This document shows, one piece after another, positions 1 through 7,074 of a stretch of DNA of 13,105 nt. The position numbers and the translations under genes are program-made. Below the pieces are notes generated by a model. The model saw nothing but the letters and a program-made list of their open reading frames with translations, had not been told where the DNA came from and searched no databases. How positions within the stretch are numbered: position 1 is the stretch's first letter; each line of letters begins with the position of its first letter. This DNA comes from Gammaproteobacteria bacterium (lineage in GTDB: Bacteria; Pseudomonadota; Gammaproteobacteria; Enterobacterales; Psychrobiaceae): contig JABSRS010000055.1 in assembly GCA_013214885.1 (NCBI GenBank), positions 1-13,105 on the forward strand, written 5' to 3'.

Positions 1-213
1 GTAAATCCAATGCGGATCAGCTATTTGATTGTTATAACCCCAAATTTCAGGCCAACGCCACGGCGACTTTAAAAATTTAGCTGAAATATCCCACAATGTG
101 TCACCCTTTACCACCACATAGTCGGTTGGGGAATTGGCCTTTATTTTTAGTTGATCCGCCGTAGCAAAAAAAGCTAACAAACTAACAAATATTATAAAAA
201 CAGGTCGCTTCAT
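1..213 (-). CDS. LysM-domain secreted protein (3' end outside window)
   Basis: This is the first 71 codons of a gene that runs off the left edge. Residues 1-19 form a signal peptide: MKRP followed by a hydrophobic stretch ending AFFATA just before DQ. A LysM domain begins near residue 32 with YVVVKGDTLWDIS and continues through PWRWPEIWGYN. LysM domains bind the glycan chains of peptidoglycan, so the product is expected in the periplasm or cell envelope. The ATG start is supported by AAGGAAG six bases upstream and by the signal peptide. A LysM gene divergent from def, usually followed by dprA, is a known arrangement in Shewanella, Vibrio and relatives. The exact role of this family is not established from what is visible. 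Confidence 0.88.
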   Translation of the reverse strand, partial: MKRPVFIIFVSLLAFFATADQLKIKANSPTDYVVVKGDTLWDISAKFLKSPWRWPEIWGYNNQIADPHWIY

Positions 214-259
214 CGCAACTTCCTTGTGTTATCCAGTGGCATTTACGTCATTATTAGCC

Positions 260-287
260 ATTATATTTGGCTTAGCGTTTTTGTAAC
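260..287 (-). promoter_or_regulatory. Sigma70-type promoter for the LysM gene
   Basis: On the minus strand a perfect TATAAT (260-265) lies 16 bases downstream of GTTACA (282-287), a 4/6 match to the -35 consensus. It points at the LysM start at 213 and would give a leader of about 40 bases. In the rest of the 218-base divergent spacer I see no equally good promoter for def. A TATAAA at 361-366 has no convincing -35 partner. Confidence 0.5.
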
Positions 288-431
288 AGTGATCTAGCAC
301 AGACACTGACATATTGAACTGAATTCTCACAGATAAACCTGTATAAACCCAGACTATATGTATAAAATAAGAGCATATCACAATTTTTTACCTAGCCTAG
401 CTTTGTTAGTGCTGATTTTTAGAGAAATTTC

Positions 432-947
432 ATGGCCATTCTTAATGTTTTACGCTTTCCAGACAAAAGGTTACGCATCGTTGCCAAGCCTGTTGAGAAA
501 GTTACCGATCAAACTCGTGCAATTGTTGATGACATGCTTGAGACAATGTATGACGAAAAAGGGGTTGGCTTAGCCGCGACCCAAGCCAATATTCATTTAC
601 GGATTGTCGTGATGGACTGTTCTGAAGATGGCGACACCCCTGTTGTTATGATTAATCCTGAAATAACCGCCTCTGAAGGATTAATCGACAATGAAGAAGG
701 CTGCCTTTCAGTACCAGGCACTTATGCGACTGTAGAGCGCGCTGAACAGATTACGGTTAAAGCCCTCGATAGAAATGGCGAAAGCTTTGAGTTTGATGCT
801 CAAGGATTATTGGCCGTTTGTGTGCAACACGAACTAGACCATTTAATTGGTAAATTATTTGTTGACTATTTATCACCTTTAAAACGTCAGCGAATTCAGA
901 AAAAACTTGAAAAAGAAGCAAAATCACACGCTCAAGAGGGTTCATAA
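432..947 (+). CDS. def: Peptide deformylase
   Basis: This enzyme removes the N-formyl group from the initiator methionine of nascent proteins, a cytosolic metal-dependent hydrolysis at the ribosome exit. All three deformylase motifs are present in its 171 residues: GVGLAATQ (44-51), EGCLS (89-93) and QHELDHL (132-138). Cys91, His133 and His137 are the predicted metal ligands and Glu134 the catalytic base, one residue offset from E. coli Def. The length is normal (E. coli about 169). The start [11 protein letters not shown] matches the family N-terminus. The upstream AGAGAAA is only a modest ribosome binding site. It is the first gene of the def-fmt-rsmB-trkA cluster. Confidence 0.97.
   Translation: MAILNVLRFPDKRLRIVAKPVEKVTDQTRAIVDDMLETMYDEKGVGLAATQANIHLRIVVMDCSEDGDTPVVMINPEITASEGLIDNEEGCLSVPGTYATVERAEQITVKALDRNGESFEFDAQGLLAVCVQHELDHLIGKLFVDYLSPLKRQRIQKKLEKEAKSHAQEGS
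934..940 (+). promoter_or_regulatory. Ribosome binding site fixing the TTG start of fmt
   Basis: AAGAGGG lies 8 bases before TTG at 949 and inside the last codons of def. An in-frame TTG at 907 would add 14 lysine-rich residues that the family lacks. The binding site and the family N-terminus together select 949. Confidence 0.7.
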
Positions 948-948
948 G

Positions 949-1890
949 TTGCAACCATTGCGTATTATTTTTGCAGGTACCCCCGATTTTGCAGCCAAAC
1001 ACCTGACGGCTTTAATCAACAGCCCGCATCAAGTTGTGGCTGTTTATACCAAAGAAGATACCCCCTCAGGTCGGGGAAAAAAACTCCAAGCCAGCGCGGT
1101 TAAACAATTAGCTTTGCAGCACGACTTGCCGGTTATTCAGCCTAAATCACTACGAAAAGCCGATGCCCAGCAACAGTTAGCCCAATTTAATGCTGATCTA
1201 ATGGTGGTAGTGGCTTACGGTCTAATGCTACCAATAGAGGTGTTAGAAGCTCCGCGTCTCGGCTGTATTAATGTCCACGGCTCATTATTACCGCGTTGGC
1301 GTGGTGCGGCACCAATTCAGCGCGCGATCTGGGCTGGTGATCAGCAAAGTGGCGTTACCATTATGCAAATGGATGTGGGCTTAGACACGGGTCCAATGCT
1401 CCATAAGGCTGCTTTAGATATTGCAGTAGATGAAACCAGTGCCACTCTGTATCAACGCCTGGCCGATCTTGGCCCGCAAGCTTTAACTCAAGCCATTGAT
1501 TTATTAGCTCAAGATAAACTGCCAGCACAGATCCAAGATGAGAGTCTGACCAACTACGCGGCCAAGCTATCGAAAGATGAAGCCAAAATAAATTGGCAAG
1601 ACGATGCAACTCATATCGAACGTTGTGTTCGTGCCTTCAACCCTTGGCCGATATCAACCTTTCAACTTGGCGATATGGTGATTAAAGTATCCAAAGCTCA
1701 GTTAAGCAACATTGATACAGCAGAGCAACCAGGCACCGTCATTAGTGCCGATAAACACGGGATCATCGTTGCCACAGGGCAGGGAGCAATTGCGTTACAG
1801 CAACTGCAATTCCCCGGTAAGAAATCCATGCCAGTTAGCGATATATTAAATAGCCGTAAGGCATTATTTGCGCCAGGAAATGTATTATGA
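949..1890 (+). CDS. fmt: Methionyl-tRNA formyltransferase
   Basis: Fmt transfers a formyl group from 10-formyl-tetrahydrofolate to Met-tRNAi for bacterial translation initiation. Starting at TTG 949 the protein has 313 residues (E. coli about 315). It opens [13 protein letters not shown], the family N-terminus. The catalytic triad is visible as Asn108 and His110 in [18 protein letters not shown], and Asp146 in [12 protein letters not shown]-terminal OB-type tRNA-binding domain follows from about residue 205 (INW..., FNPWPIS). The start is one base after the def stop and the stop overlaps the rsmB start as ATGA, so all three are probably co-transcribed and translationally coupled. The only irregularity is the TTG start. 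Confidence 0.96.
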   Translation: MQPLRIIFAGTPDFAAKHLTALINSPHQVVAVYTKEDTPSGRGKKLQASAVKQLALQHDLPVIQPKSLRKADAQQQLAQFNADLMVVVAYGLMLPIEVLEAPRLGCINVHGSLLPRWRGAAPIQRAIWAGDQQSGVTIMQMDVGLDTGPMLHKAALDIAVDETSATLYQRLADLGPQALTQAIDLLAQDKLPAQIQDESLTNYAAKLSKDEAKINWQDDATHIERCVRAFNPWPISTFQLGDMVIKVSKAQLSNIDTAEQPGTVISADKHGIIVATGQGAIALQQLQFPGKKSMPVSDILNSRKALFAPGNVL

Positions 1891-3185
1891 ATTTACGAGC
1901 AACCACCGCCCAAATTATTGGTAGCGTGTTAGAACGAGGCGAATCATTAGCCACCGCATTACCAGCTGCACAGCTGCAATTAGAAAATCCAAAAGATCGC
2001 GCCTTATTACAAGAGCTTTGCTATGGCATTATGCGCCACCTGCCGCAACTAGAGTTTTATGTTAATAAACTGATGGATAAACCAATGACTGGGAAACAGA
2101 AGGTCATTCATTATCTATTGGTAGTAGGTGCATATCAGCTGCTGCACACGCGCATTCCTGCCCATGCCGCCTTGGCCGAAACGGTTGAAGCCTGTATTGA
2201 TCTTAACCGTCCAAAATTTAAAGGCTTAATTAATGGTGTACTGCGTAACTTACAACGCCAGCACGAACAATTAGCCGAGCAATTACCCAATAAAGCCCCG
2301 ATAAAATATTGTCATCCAAGCTGGTTTATTAAGCGCATTAGTCAAGCCTATCCCAAGGGATGGATGCAAATTTTAGATGCTAATAACCAACGTGCACCAA
2401 TGTGGCTACGTAACAATGCCAGCCAACAATCTCGTGAGCAATATTTGGCATTACTCAATGAGCTTGAAATTGAGGCAACTGCGGGGTCGATAAGTGATAA
2501 CAGTATTTTACTGGCCAGCCCAATTGGTGTGAACAAACTACCCGACTTTGATGCTGGCGCGTGTTCGGTTCAAGACGGTGCAGCACAACAAGCAGCAGAA
2601 ATTCTTGATGCTCAATCAGGTGAATTGGTCCTCGATGCCTGTGCCGCCCCAGGTGGTAAAACGTGTCACATTCTTGAGCGCGCTAAAGATATTGAAGTGG
2701 TCGCCTTAGATTGTGATTCAAACCGCTTAGAGCGAGTACAAGAAAACTTAGATCGCATTGGTTTAACGGCACAGCTAATTTGTGGTGACGGCACCGATCC
2801 CGATTCTTGGTGGCAGCAAGACCGCTTATTCGATCGAATTCTACTCGACGCTCCCTGTTCGGCCACTGGAGTTATTCGCCGCAACCCTGATATTAAATGG
2901 CTCCGTCGTAATAGCGACATTGGTCCATTAGTCGAATTACAGCAACAAATATTGGATGCGTGCTGGAAACTTTTAAAGCCAGGCGGTACCTTGGTTTATG
3001 CAACATGTTCAGTATTACCCGATGAAAATTCGGAACAAATCATTAGGTTTTTAGCCCAACAGCCTGATGCTGAGTTAATTCCATTACATGATAACGATAC
3101 AATCACCAACCCAGGCTGGCAGATTTTGCCAGGCGAAAACAATGTTGATGGTTTTTATTACGCCAAGCTAGTTAAGCGCGCATAA
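1887..3185 (+). CDS. rsmB: 16S rRNA (cytosine-967 C5) methyltransferase
   Basis: RsmB (formerly Sun/Fmu) uses S-adenosylmethionine to methylate C967 of 16S rRNA in the small subunit. The 432-residue protein (E. coli 429) has a NusB-like RNA-binding domain over roughly residues 1-140, a linker, and a Rossmann methyltransferase domain. The SAM motif [10 protein letters not shown] is at 250-259, DAPCSATG at 321-328 and YATCS at 371-375. Cys374 should be the nucleophile and Cys324 the residue that releases product, as in the RNA m5C methyltransferase family. The ATG overlaps the fmt stop codon by four bases. trkA follows after 10 bases. Confidence 0.96.
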   Translation: MNLRATTAQIIGSVLERGESLATALPAAQLQLENPKDRALLQELCYGIMRHLPQLEFYVNKLMDKPMTGKQKVIHYLLVVGAYQLLHTRIPAHAALAETVEACIDLNRPKFKGLINGVLRNLQRQHEQLAEQLPNKAPIKYCHPSWFIKRISQAYPKGWMQILDANNQRAPMWLRNNASQQSREQYLALLNELEIEATAGSISDNSILLASPIGVNKLPDFDAGACSVQDGAAQQAAEILDAQSGELVLDACAAPGGKTCHILERAKDIEVVALDCDSNRLERVQENLDRIGLTAQLICGDGTDPDSWWQQDRLFDRILLDAPCSATGVIRRNPDIKWLRRNSDIGPLVELQQQILDACWKLLKPGGTLVYATCSVLPDENSEQIIRFLAQQPDAELIPLHDNDTITNPGWQILPGENNVDGFYYAKLVKRA

Positions 3186-3195
3186 GGAAGTTGCA

Positions 3196-4605
3196 GTGAA
3201 GATAATTATCTTAGGGGCTGGTCAAGTCGGCGGCAGTTTAGCCGAAAACCTGGTTGGTGAAGACAGCGACATTACGATCGTCGATAATGATCGTGAGGCG
3301 TTAGCTGAGCTCAAAGATAAATTGGATCTGCGGGTAATTCATGGCCACGCATCTCACCCTCAAGTATTGCAAGATGCTGGGGCGGAAGATGCCGATCTGT
3401 TAATTGCCGTAACCAACTCTGACGAAATTAACATGACCGCGTGTCAGGTTGCTTACACGTTATTTAAAACTCCGACTAAAATTGCCCGGATTAGAAACGA
3501 GAATTATCTCGAGTATGCCAAGTCATTATTCTATTCGCAGAAACAGCTAAAAACAGACCAACCGAGTCACAATGGCTTTGTCATTGACTAGCTTATTTCG
3601 CCAGAAACGTTGGTCACTAGTTATATCAGGCGCTTAGTCGATTATCCCGGCGCGTTGCAAGTACTGCAGTTTGCTGAACGTAAGGTCAGCTTAGTCGCCG
3701 TTAAAGCCTATTATGGCGGGCCATTAGTCGGCCATGCGTTATCGGCACTGCGTGAGCACATGCCGAATATTGATGCCCGAGTCGCGGCAATATTCCGTCA
3801 AGGTCGAGCAATTCGCCCACAAGGCACCACCATTATTGAAGCAGATGATGAGGTATTTTTCGTTGCTGCAACAGGTCATATTCGCGCAGTAATGGGCGAG
3901 CTGCAAAAACTCGAAAATAGCTATAAACGGATCATGATTGTCGGTGGCGGTAATATCGGTGCTGGTCTTGCCAAACAACTGGAAAAAAACCATCAGGTTA
4001 AGTTGATTGAGCGCAATCCGAAACGGGCGCAAATTTTATCGCAAGATTTGGTCAAAGCGACCGTTTTTTGTGGTGATGGTGCCGATCATGAATTACTGAG
4101 TGAAGAGCATATCGATCAAACCGATTTGTTTATCGCGGTAACCAATGATGACGAAGCCAATATCATGGCATCGATGCTGGCCAAACGTATGGGTGCCAAG
4201 AAAGTGATGGTATTAATTCAACGTAGTGTTTATGCCGATTTAATGGAAGACACCAACATTGATATCACCATTTCACCGCAACAAATAACGATTTCAGCCC
4301 TGTTATCACATGTTCGTCGTGGCGACATTAGCAATGTTTATTCACTACGCCGCGGTGCAGCCGAAGCGATTGAGGCAATTGCCCACGGTGATGCCATGAC
4401 TTCGAAAGTAGTTGGTCGTCGCGTGATGGATATTAAGCTGCCACCAGGCACCACTATCGGTGCTATCGTGCGTGGTAATGATGTCTTAATTGCCCATGAT
4501 AAAACTGAGATTCATTCCGATGATCACGTTATTTTATTCTTAGTCGATAAAAAGTACATCGGTGATGTTGAAAGACTGTTTTCACCGAGCGCATTCTTCC
4601 TTTAA
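3196..4605 (+). pseudogene. trkA: trkA interrupted by an in-frame amber stop
   Basis: TrkA is the cytoplasmic NAD(H)-binding regulatory subunit of the Trk potassium uptake system. It docks on TrkH through two RCK repeats. The frame opens at GTG 3196 (AAGGAAG five bases upstream) with [19 protein letters not shown], nearly the E. coli start. It then meets TAG at 3589-3591, after residue 131. The same frame continues open to 4605 with fully family-like sequence: [29 protein letters not shown], a second dinucleotide motif VGGGNIGAG near 249-257, and the terminal PSAFFL. Without the stop it would encode 469 residues (E. coli 458); the excess is near residues 115-128, just before the stop. The first piece holds only the first RCK_N domain. 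A second piece could begin at TTG 3610, but no good ribosome binding site precedes it. TAG is a normal stop elsewhere here (hemG, PilZ gene, atpG). It could be a recent null mutation, a sequencing error or readthrough. Confidence 0.85.
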
Positions 4606-4613
4606 TGCCAACA

Positions 4614-4757
4614 ATGGGTTATTTGTTACTAAAGTGCTGCCACTTGAACAGCAAGTCGCCGTAAACCCATCACTACTTCGGCGGACTTCCTAATGCCACT
4701 GGCATCACGGTTCTGCCTTAGTTCGGGGCTCCGGAGCAGCATCTCGGCAATTGCTCC
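4614..4757. repeat. Inverted-repeat-rich spacer after trkA
   Basis: The 291-base gap 4606-4896 holds no credible gene, but its first half is dense in inverted repeats and looks more GC-rich than its flanks. ATGGGTT 4614-4620 pairs with AACCCAT 4664-4670. AAGTG 4632-4636 pairs with CACTT 4641-4645. AAGTCGCCG 4653-4661 pairs with CGGCGGACTT 4679-4688 with one bulged base. ATGCCA/TGGCAT form arms at 4693-4698 and 4700-4705. GCTCCGGAGC 4728-4737 is a perfect palindrome, and GGAGCA 4733-4738 can alternatively pair with TGCTCC 4752-4757. No U-tract follows any stem, so this is not a standard terminator. It may be an interspersed repeat or a structured RNA; its identity is unknown. Confidence 0.45.
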
Positions 4758-4837
4758 TGCTTTGCTCTATCAAATACCAGCACTTGCAATTAATTACATA
4801 CCTAGCAACAGTTAAAGTGACACCGCTAATACTATTA

Positions 4838-4867
4838 TTGCTCCAACCCTCCAATCGCCCGTATAAT
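4838..4867 (+). promoter_or_regulatory. Sigma70-type promoter for the ATP-grasp gene
   Basis: A perfect TATAAT (4862-4867) lies 18 bases after TTGCTC (4838-4843), which keeps only the TTG of the -35 consensus. Transcription would start near 4874, leaving a leader of about 22 bases before ATG 4897. The ribosome binding site in that leader is weak. Confidence 0.55.
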
Positions 4868-4896
4868 ATCGCCATCTTTATTAAGCTGGTTCTCCG

Positions 4897-5832
4897 ATGT
4901 CTGACATTTATATTTTGCACGAAAATAGCGAGTGGGTTACCCCACTTCATCAAGCCTTTGCAGATTTGGGAGTTAACGCCCAAGAATGGTTTTTAGACCA
5001 AGGCCAGGTTGCCTTTGAGCAAGAACCACCACAAGGTGTGTTCTATAATCGCATGAGTGCTTCGTCTCATACTCGCGGTCATCGCTTTGGTCCAGAATTA
5101 ACTCGGATGGTGCTAACCTGGCTCGAGAAACATGGTCGCCGAGTCATTAATGGCACCGATGCACTCTACCTTGAGCTGTGCAAGCTATCTCAGTATGCGG
5201 CATTAAATCGTGCGGGAATTAAAACACCGCGCACCACCGCAGTCGTCGGCAAAGATAAGTTAGTTGATAGTGCAACCGGCTTTAACGAGTTACCCTTTAT
5301 CCTTAAACCTAATCGTGGTGGCAAGGGTCTTGGGGTGCAGTTGTTTCACAGCACCGAATCATTAAAAACCTATTTAGACAGCGCTGACTATGAAGAGCCG
5401 CTCGATGGTATTTGGTTAATTCAGCAATACATTAAAGCACCAGAAGCGTACATCACCCGCTGCGAATTTGTCGGCGGCAAGTTTATTTATAGCGTACAAG
5501 TTAGTACCGAAGATGGTTTTGAGTTGTGTCCTGCCGATAGCTGCCAAATTGGTGATGGCTTTTGTCCAACGGTAGCACCCGTGAGCAAATTTCAAATCAG
5601 CAGCCAATTTAATGATCATCCGATTATTAAACAATACGAGCAGTTTCTGAGTGACAGTGGGATTGAAATTGCTGGCATTGAGCTAATAAAAGACACCGCT
5701 GGTGAAATTTACACTTACGACGTTAACACCAATACCAATTACAACCGCCAAGCTGAAATCGATGGTAATGCTCCAGCCAAAGGCATGGAAGCGATTGCTC
5801 AGTTTTTAGTCCAAGAGTTAAAGCAGCAATAA
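4897..5832 (+). CDS. ATP-grasp ligase, RimK-like
   Basis: This 311-residue cytosolic protein belongs to the ATP-grasp superfamily, which activates a carboxylate as acyl phosphate and joins it to an amine or similar group. The N-terminal part (NRMSASSHTRG at 51-61, VING at 83-86, then YLELCKLSQYAALNRAGIKTPRT) resembles the RimK/glutamate-ligase layout. The nucleotide site is seen as FILKPNRGGKGLGVQLF (134-150) with Lys137 and a glycine-rich loop. The metal site is at IELIKD (261-266) and YDVNTNTNYN (274-283), an Asn-rich variant of the usual ExN motif. The substrate cannot be read from sequence. It has its own promoter, and its 3' end overlaps the convergent minus-strand gene by 15 bases. The ATG start follows the promoter and gives the natural N-terminus MSDIYILHEN. 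Confidence 0.85.
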   Translation: MSDIYILHENSEWVTPLHQAFADLGVNAQEWFLDQGQVAFEQEPPQGVFYNRMSASSHTRGHRFGPELTRMVLTWLEKHGRRVINGTDALYLELCKLSQYAALNRAGIKTPRTTAVVGKDKLVDSATGFNELPFILKPNRGGKGLGVQLFHSTESLKTYLDSADYEEPLDGIWLIQQYIKAPEAYITRCEFVGGKFIYSVQVSTEDGFELCPADSCQIGDGFCPTVAPVSKFQISSQFNDHPIIKQYEQFLSDSGIEIAGIELIKDTAGEIYTYDVNTNTNYNRQAEIDGNAPAKGMEAIAQFLVQELKQQ

Positions 5833-6492
5833 CGCTCGCTGCTGATAACGCTTTAGGATCGAAATTAATTGTTCTGGTTGCTGAGTAAAGCTAGTAACTG
5901 GAACATACAAATGGCAGCCAAAAGCCTGATTTAGCATCATCATCTGATGCAACCATGCGGCTTTTGGTCCTGAAATAATCTGTTGAGGCGTTAATTTAAA
6001 TGGCTCAAAATTGAGCCCTGCGGACGCTAGTTTAACCAAGCCTTGTTGCAACGCCAGCACGCTAAGATCTCGTTGCTCATGGATCTGCCGACTCGCCAAA
6101 CGCGGAGCAACGTTCGCAGCAACCGTGGTTAAATCACGCAATTTAATCCCAATATACGGCACAAAGCAGCGCTGTAAACCATGGCTAAAACTGGGATGCG
6201 TTACTATCACAATATCCTGCCAAGCGATAAACCAAGAACCATAGCGATGAAAATATCTTAGCCCTTGCGCACTAAGTAATAAGCTATTTGAAGGCTCAAA
6301 ATACTTTAAACAGCCCACCAAGATCAGAACCAGACCGACCAGACAGCTGCCAATCATATAAGAATTCAACGCTGGGTATAACATAAGAACAGTGAGACTA
6401 ATGGCGCACAATAAACTGCCGAGTAACAGCGAAAACAGTTTATTACGGCGCGCAGGAGATTGGATCAGTAAGTCTTCAAGCACAGTATTCAT
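5818..6492 (-). CDS. Two-helix membrane protein, DUF2982-like
   Basis: This 224-residue protein has two hydrophobic helices at about 19-39 and 44-63, preceded by a basic PARRNK that suggests a cytoplasmic N-terminus. A soluble domain of about 160 residues follows. The stretch LLLSAQGLRYFHRYGSWFIAW then QDIVIV looks like the opening strands of a bacterial PH-like domain, but this is only a pattern impression. I associate the sequence with DUF2982, a gammaproteobacterial family of unknown function, from memory and with moderate certainty. It is the last gene of the trkH-hemG run, 42 bases after hemG. TAAGG lies about 7 bases before its ATG. No function is claimed. Confidence 0.75.
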   Translation of the reverse strand: MNTVLEDLLIQSPARRNKLFSLLLGSLLCAISLTVLMLYPALNSYMIGSCLVGLVLILVGCLKYFEPSNSLLLSAQGLRYFHRYGSWFIAWQDIVIVTHPSFSHGLQRCFVPYIGIKLRDLTTVAANVAPRLASRQIHEQRDLSVLALQQGLVKLASAGLNFEPFKLTPQQIISGPKAAWLHQMMMLNQAFGCHLYVPVTSFTQQPEQLISILKRYQQRALLLL

Positions 6493-6534
6493 TATTTAAC
6501 CTTACCGTCCTTTGAGGCATATAATCAATGGTTA

Positions 6535-7071
6535 CTAACTTGGCGTCTGTTCAATAATGTCACGGCCAAATTGGGCAACTTTATCCCAATCAGTATATTC
6601 AATATCTTTTGAGGTATCGGTCGAACCGCCCGTTAACTTCATAATAAACTGAATGATGATTCGATCATTCCATCGGTAGGTACTATAACGTAGCGCGCCA
6701 GCAAAAACCGCCTGTAGCTGTGGCTGCCATGCTGAGTTTTTAATAAACTTAACCATATACGCATTGGTGGTTGGGGTGTTTTTTGCGGCTTTGCGAGCGG
6801 TCAAATTAACACAGAAAAAGCCATTGGGACGAGACTCTAACTGCGCTTGAAACTTAGTGATAAATGCCTTAAGTGCCTTGTTAAAATGACCATAACGAAT
6901 AGAAGCACCAATATATACTTGAGCAATGGTTGACCAATCAACACTATGCGCTTGATCAAGCGATAATAACATCGCTGATTCACCAGCATCACTTAGCTGA
7001 TCATGTAAAGCCTGGCCGATTTTTTTTGTTTGACCATCAGTGGTCGAATATATAATTAAGGTATGAGACAT
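6535..7071 (-). CDS. hemG: Menaquinone-dependent protoporphyrinogen IX dehydrogenase
   Basis: HemG oxidises protoporphyrinogen IX to protoporphyrin IX, the penultimate step of haem synthesis, passing electrons to the quinone pool at the inner face of the membrane. The 178-residue flavodoxin-like protein shows the FMN phosphate loop STTDGQT (9-15), IGASIRYGHF (54-63) and the long HemG-specific insert ALRYSTYRWNDRIIIQFIMK from residue 126. It closely parallels E. coli HemG (181 residues). I chose ATG 7071 over TTG 7074 because GGAAAGG lies 7 bases before it and the family starts with one Met before the first strand. Only a few bases separate it from the trkH stop, so it is co-transcribed with trkH, as in E. 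coli. It ends with TAG. Confidence 0.95.
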   Translation of the reverse strand: MSHTLIIYSTTDGQTKKIGQALHDQLSDAGESAMLLSLDQAHSVDWSTIAQVYIGASIRYGHFNKALKAFITKFQAQLESRPNGFFCVNLTARKAAKNTPTTNAYMVKFIKNSAWQPQLQAVFAGALRYSTYRWNDRIIIQFIMKLTGGSTDTSKDIEYTDWDKVAQFGRDIIEQTPS

Positions 7072-7074
7072 CAA

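Noticed and set aside
214..225. Identical AAGGAAGTTGC before the LysM gene (minus strand) and before trkA (3184-3194)
   Set aside because: It is an 11-base match centred on a ribosome binding site. Matches of this length are expected by chance in 13 kb, so no shared regulation is claimed.
233..243. CCAGTGGCATT here and its reverse complement at 4692-4702
   Set aside because: Several 11-base inverted matches are expected by chance in a window this size, and nothing else extends the similarity.
907..948. Longer fmt start at TTG 907
   Set aside because: It would add a lysine-rich extension lying within def that the family does not have. TTG 949 has a well-spaced AAGAGGG site.
3589..3591. Pyrrolysine insertion at the trkA TAG
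   Set aside because: There is no pyl gene or insertion context in the window, and TAG ends three other genes here. Ordinary mutation or sequencing error is simpler.
4705..4996. Open frames on both strands in the spacer before the ATP-grasp gene
   Set aside because: They lack ribosome binding sites, overlap the promoter and the start of the ligase gene, and encode low-complexity sequence with no recognisable family.
5416..5634. Minus-strand open frames inside the ATP-grasp gene and similar frames inside fmt, rsmB, atpC and atpD
   Set aside because: They are antisense shadows of strongly conserved genes, without ribosome binding sites or family resemblance.
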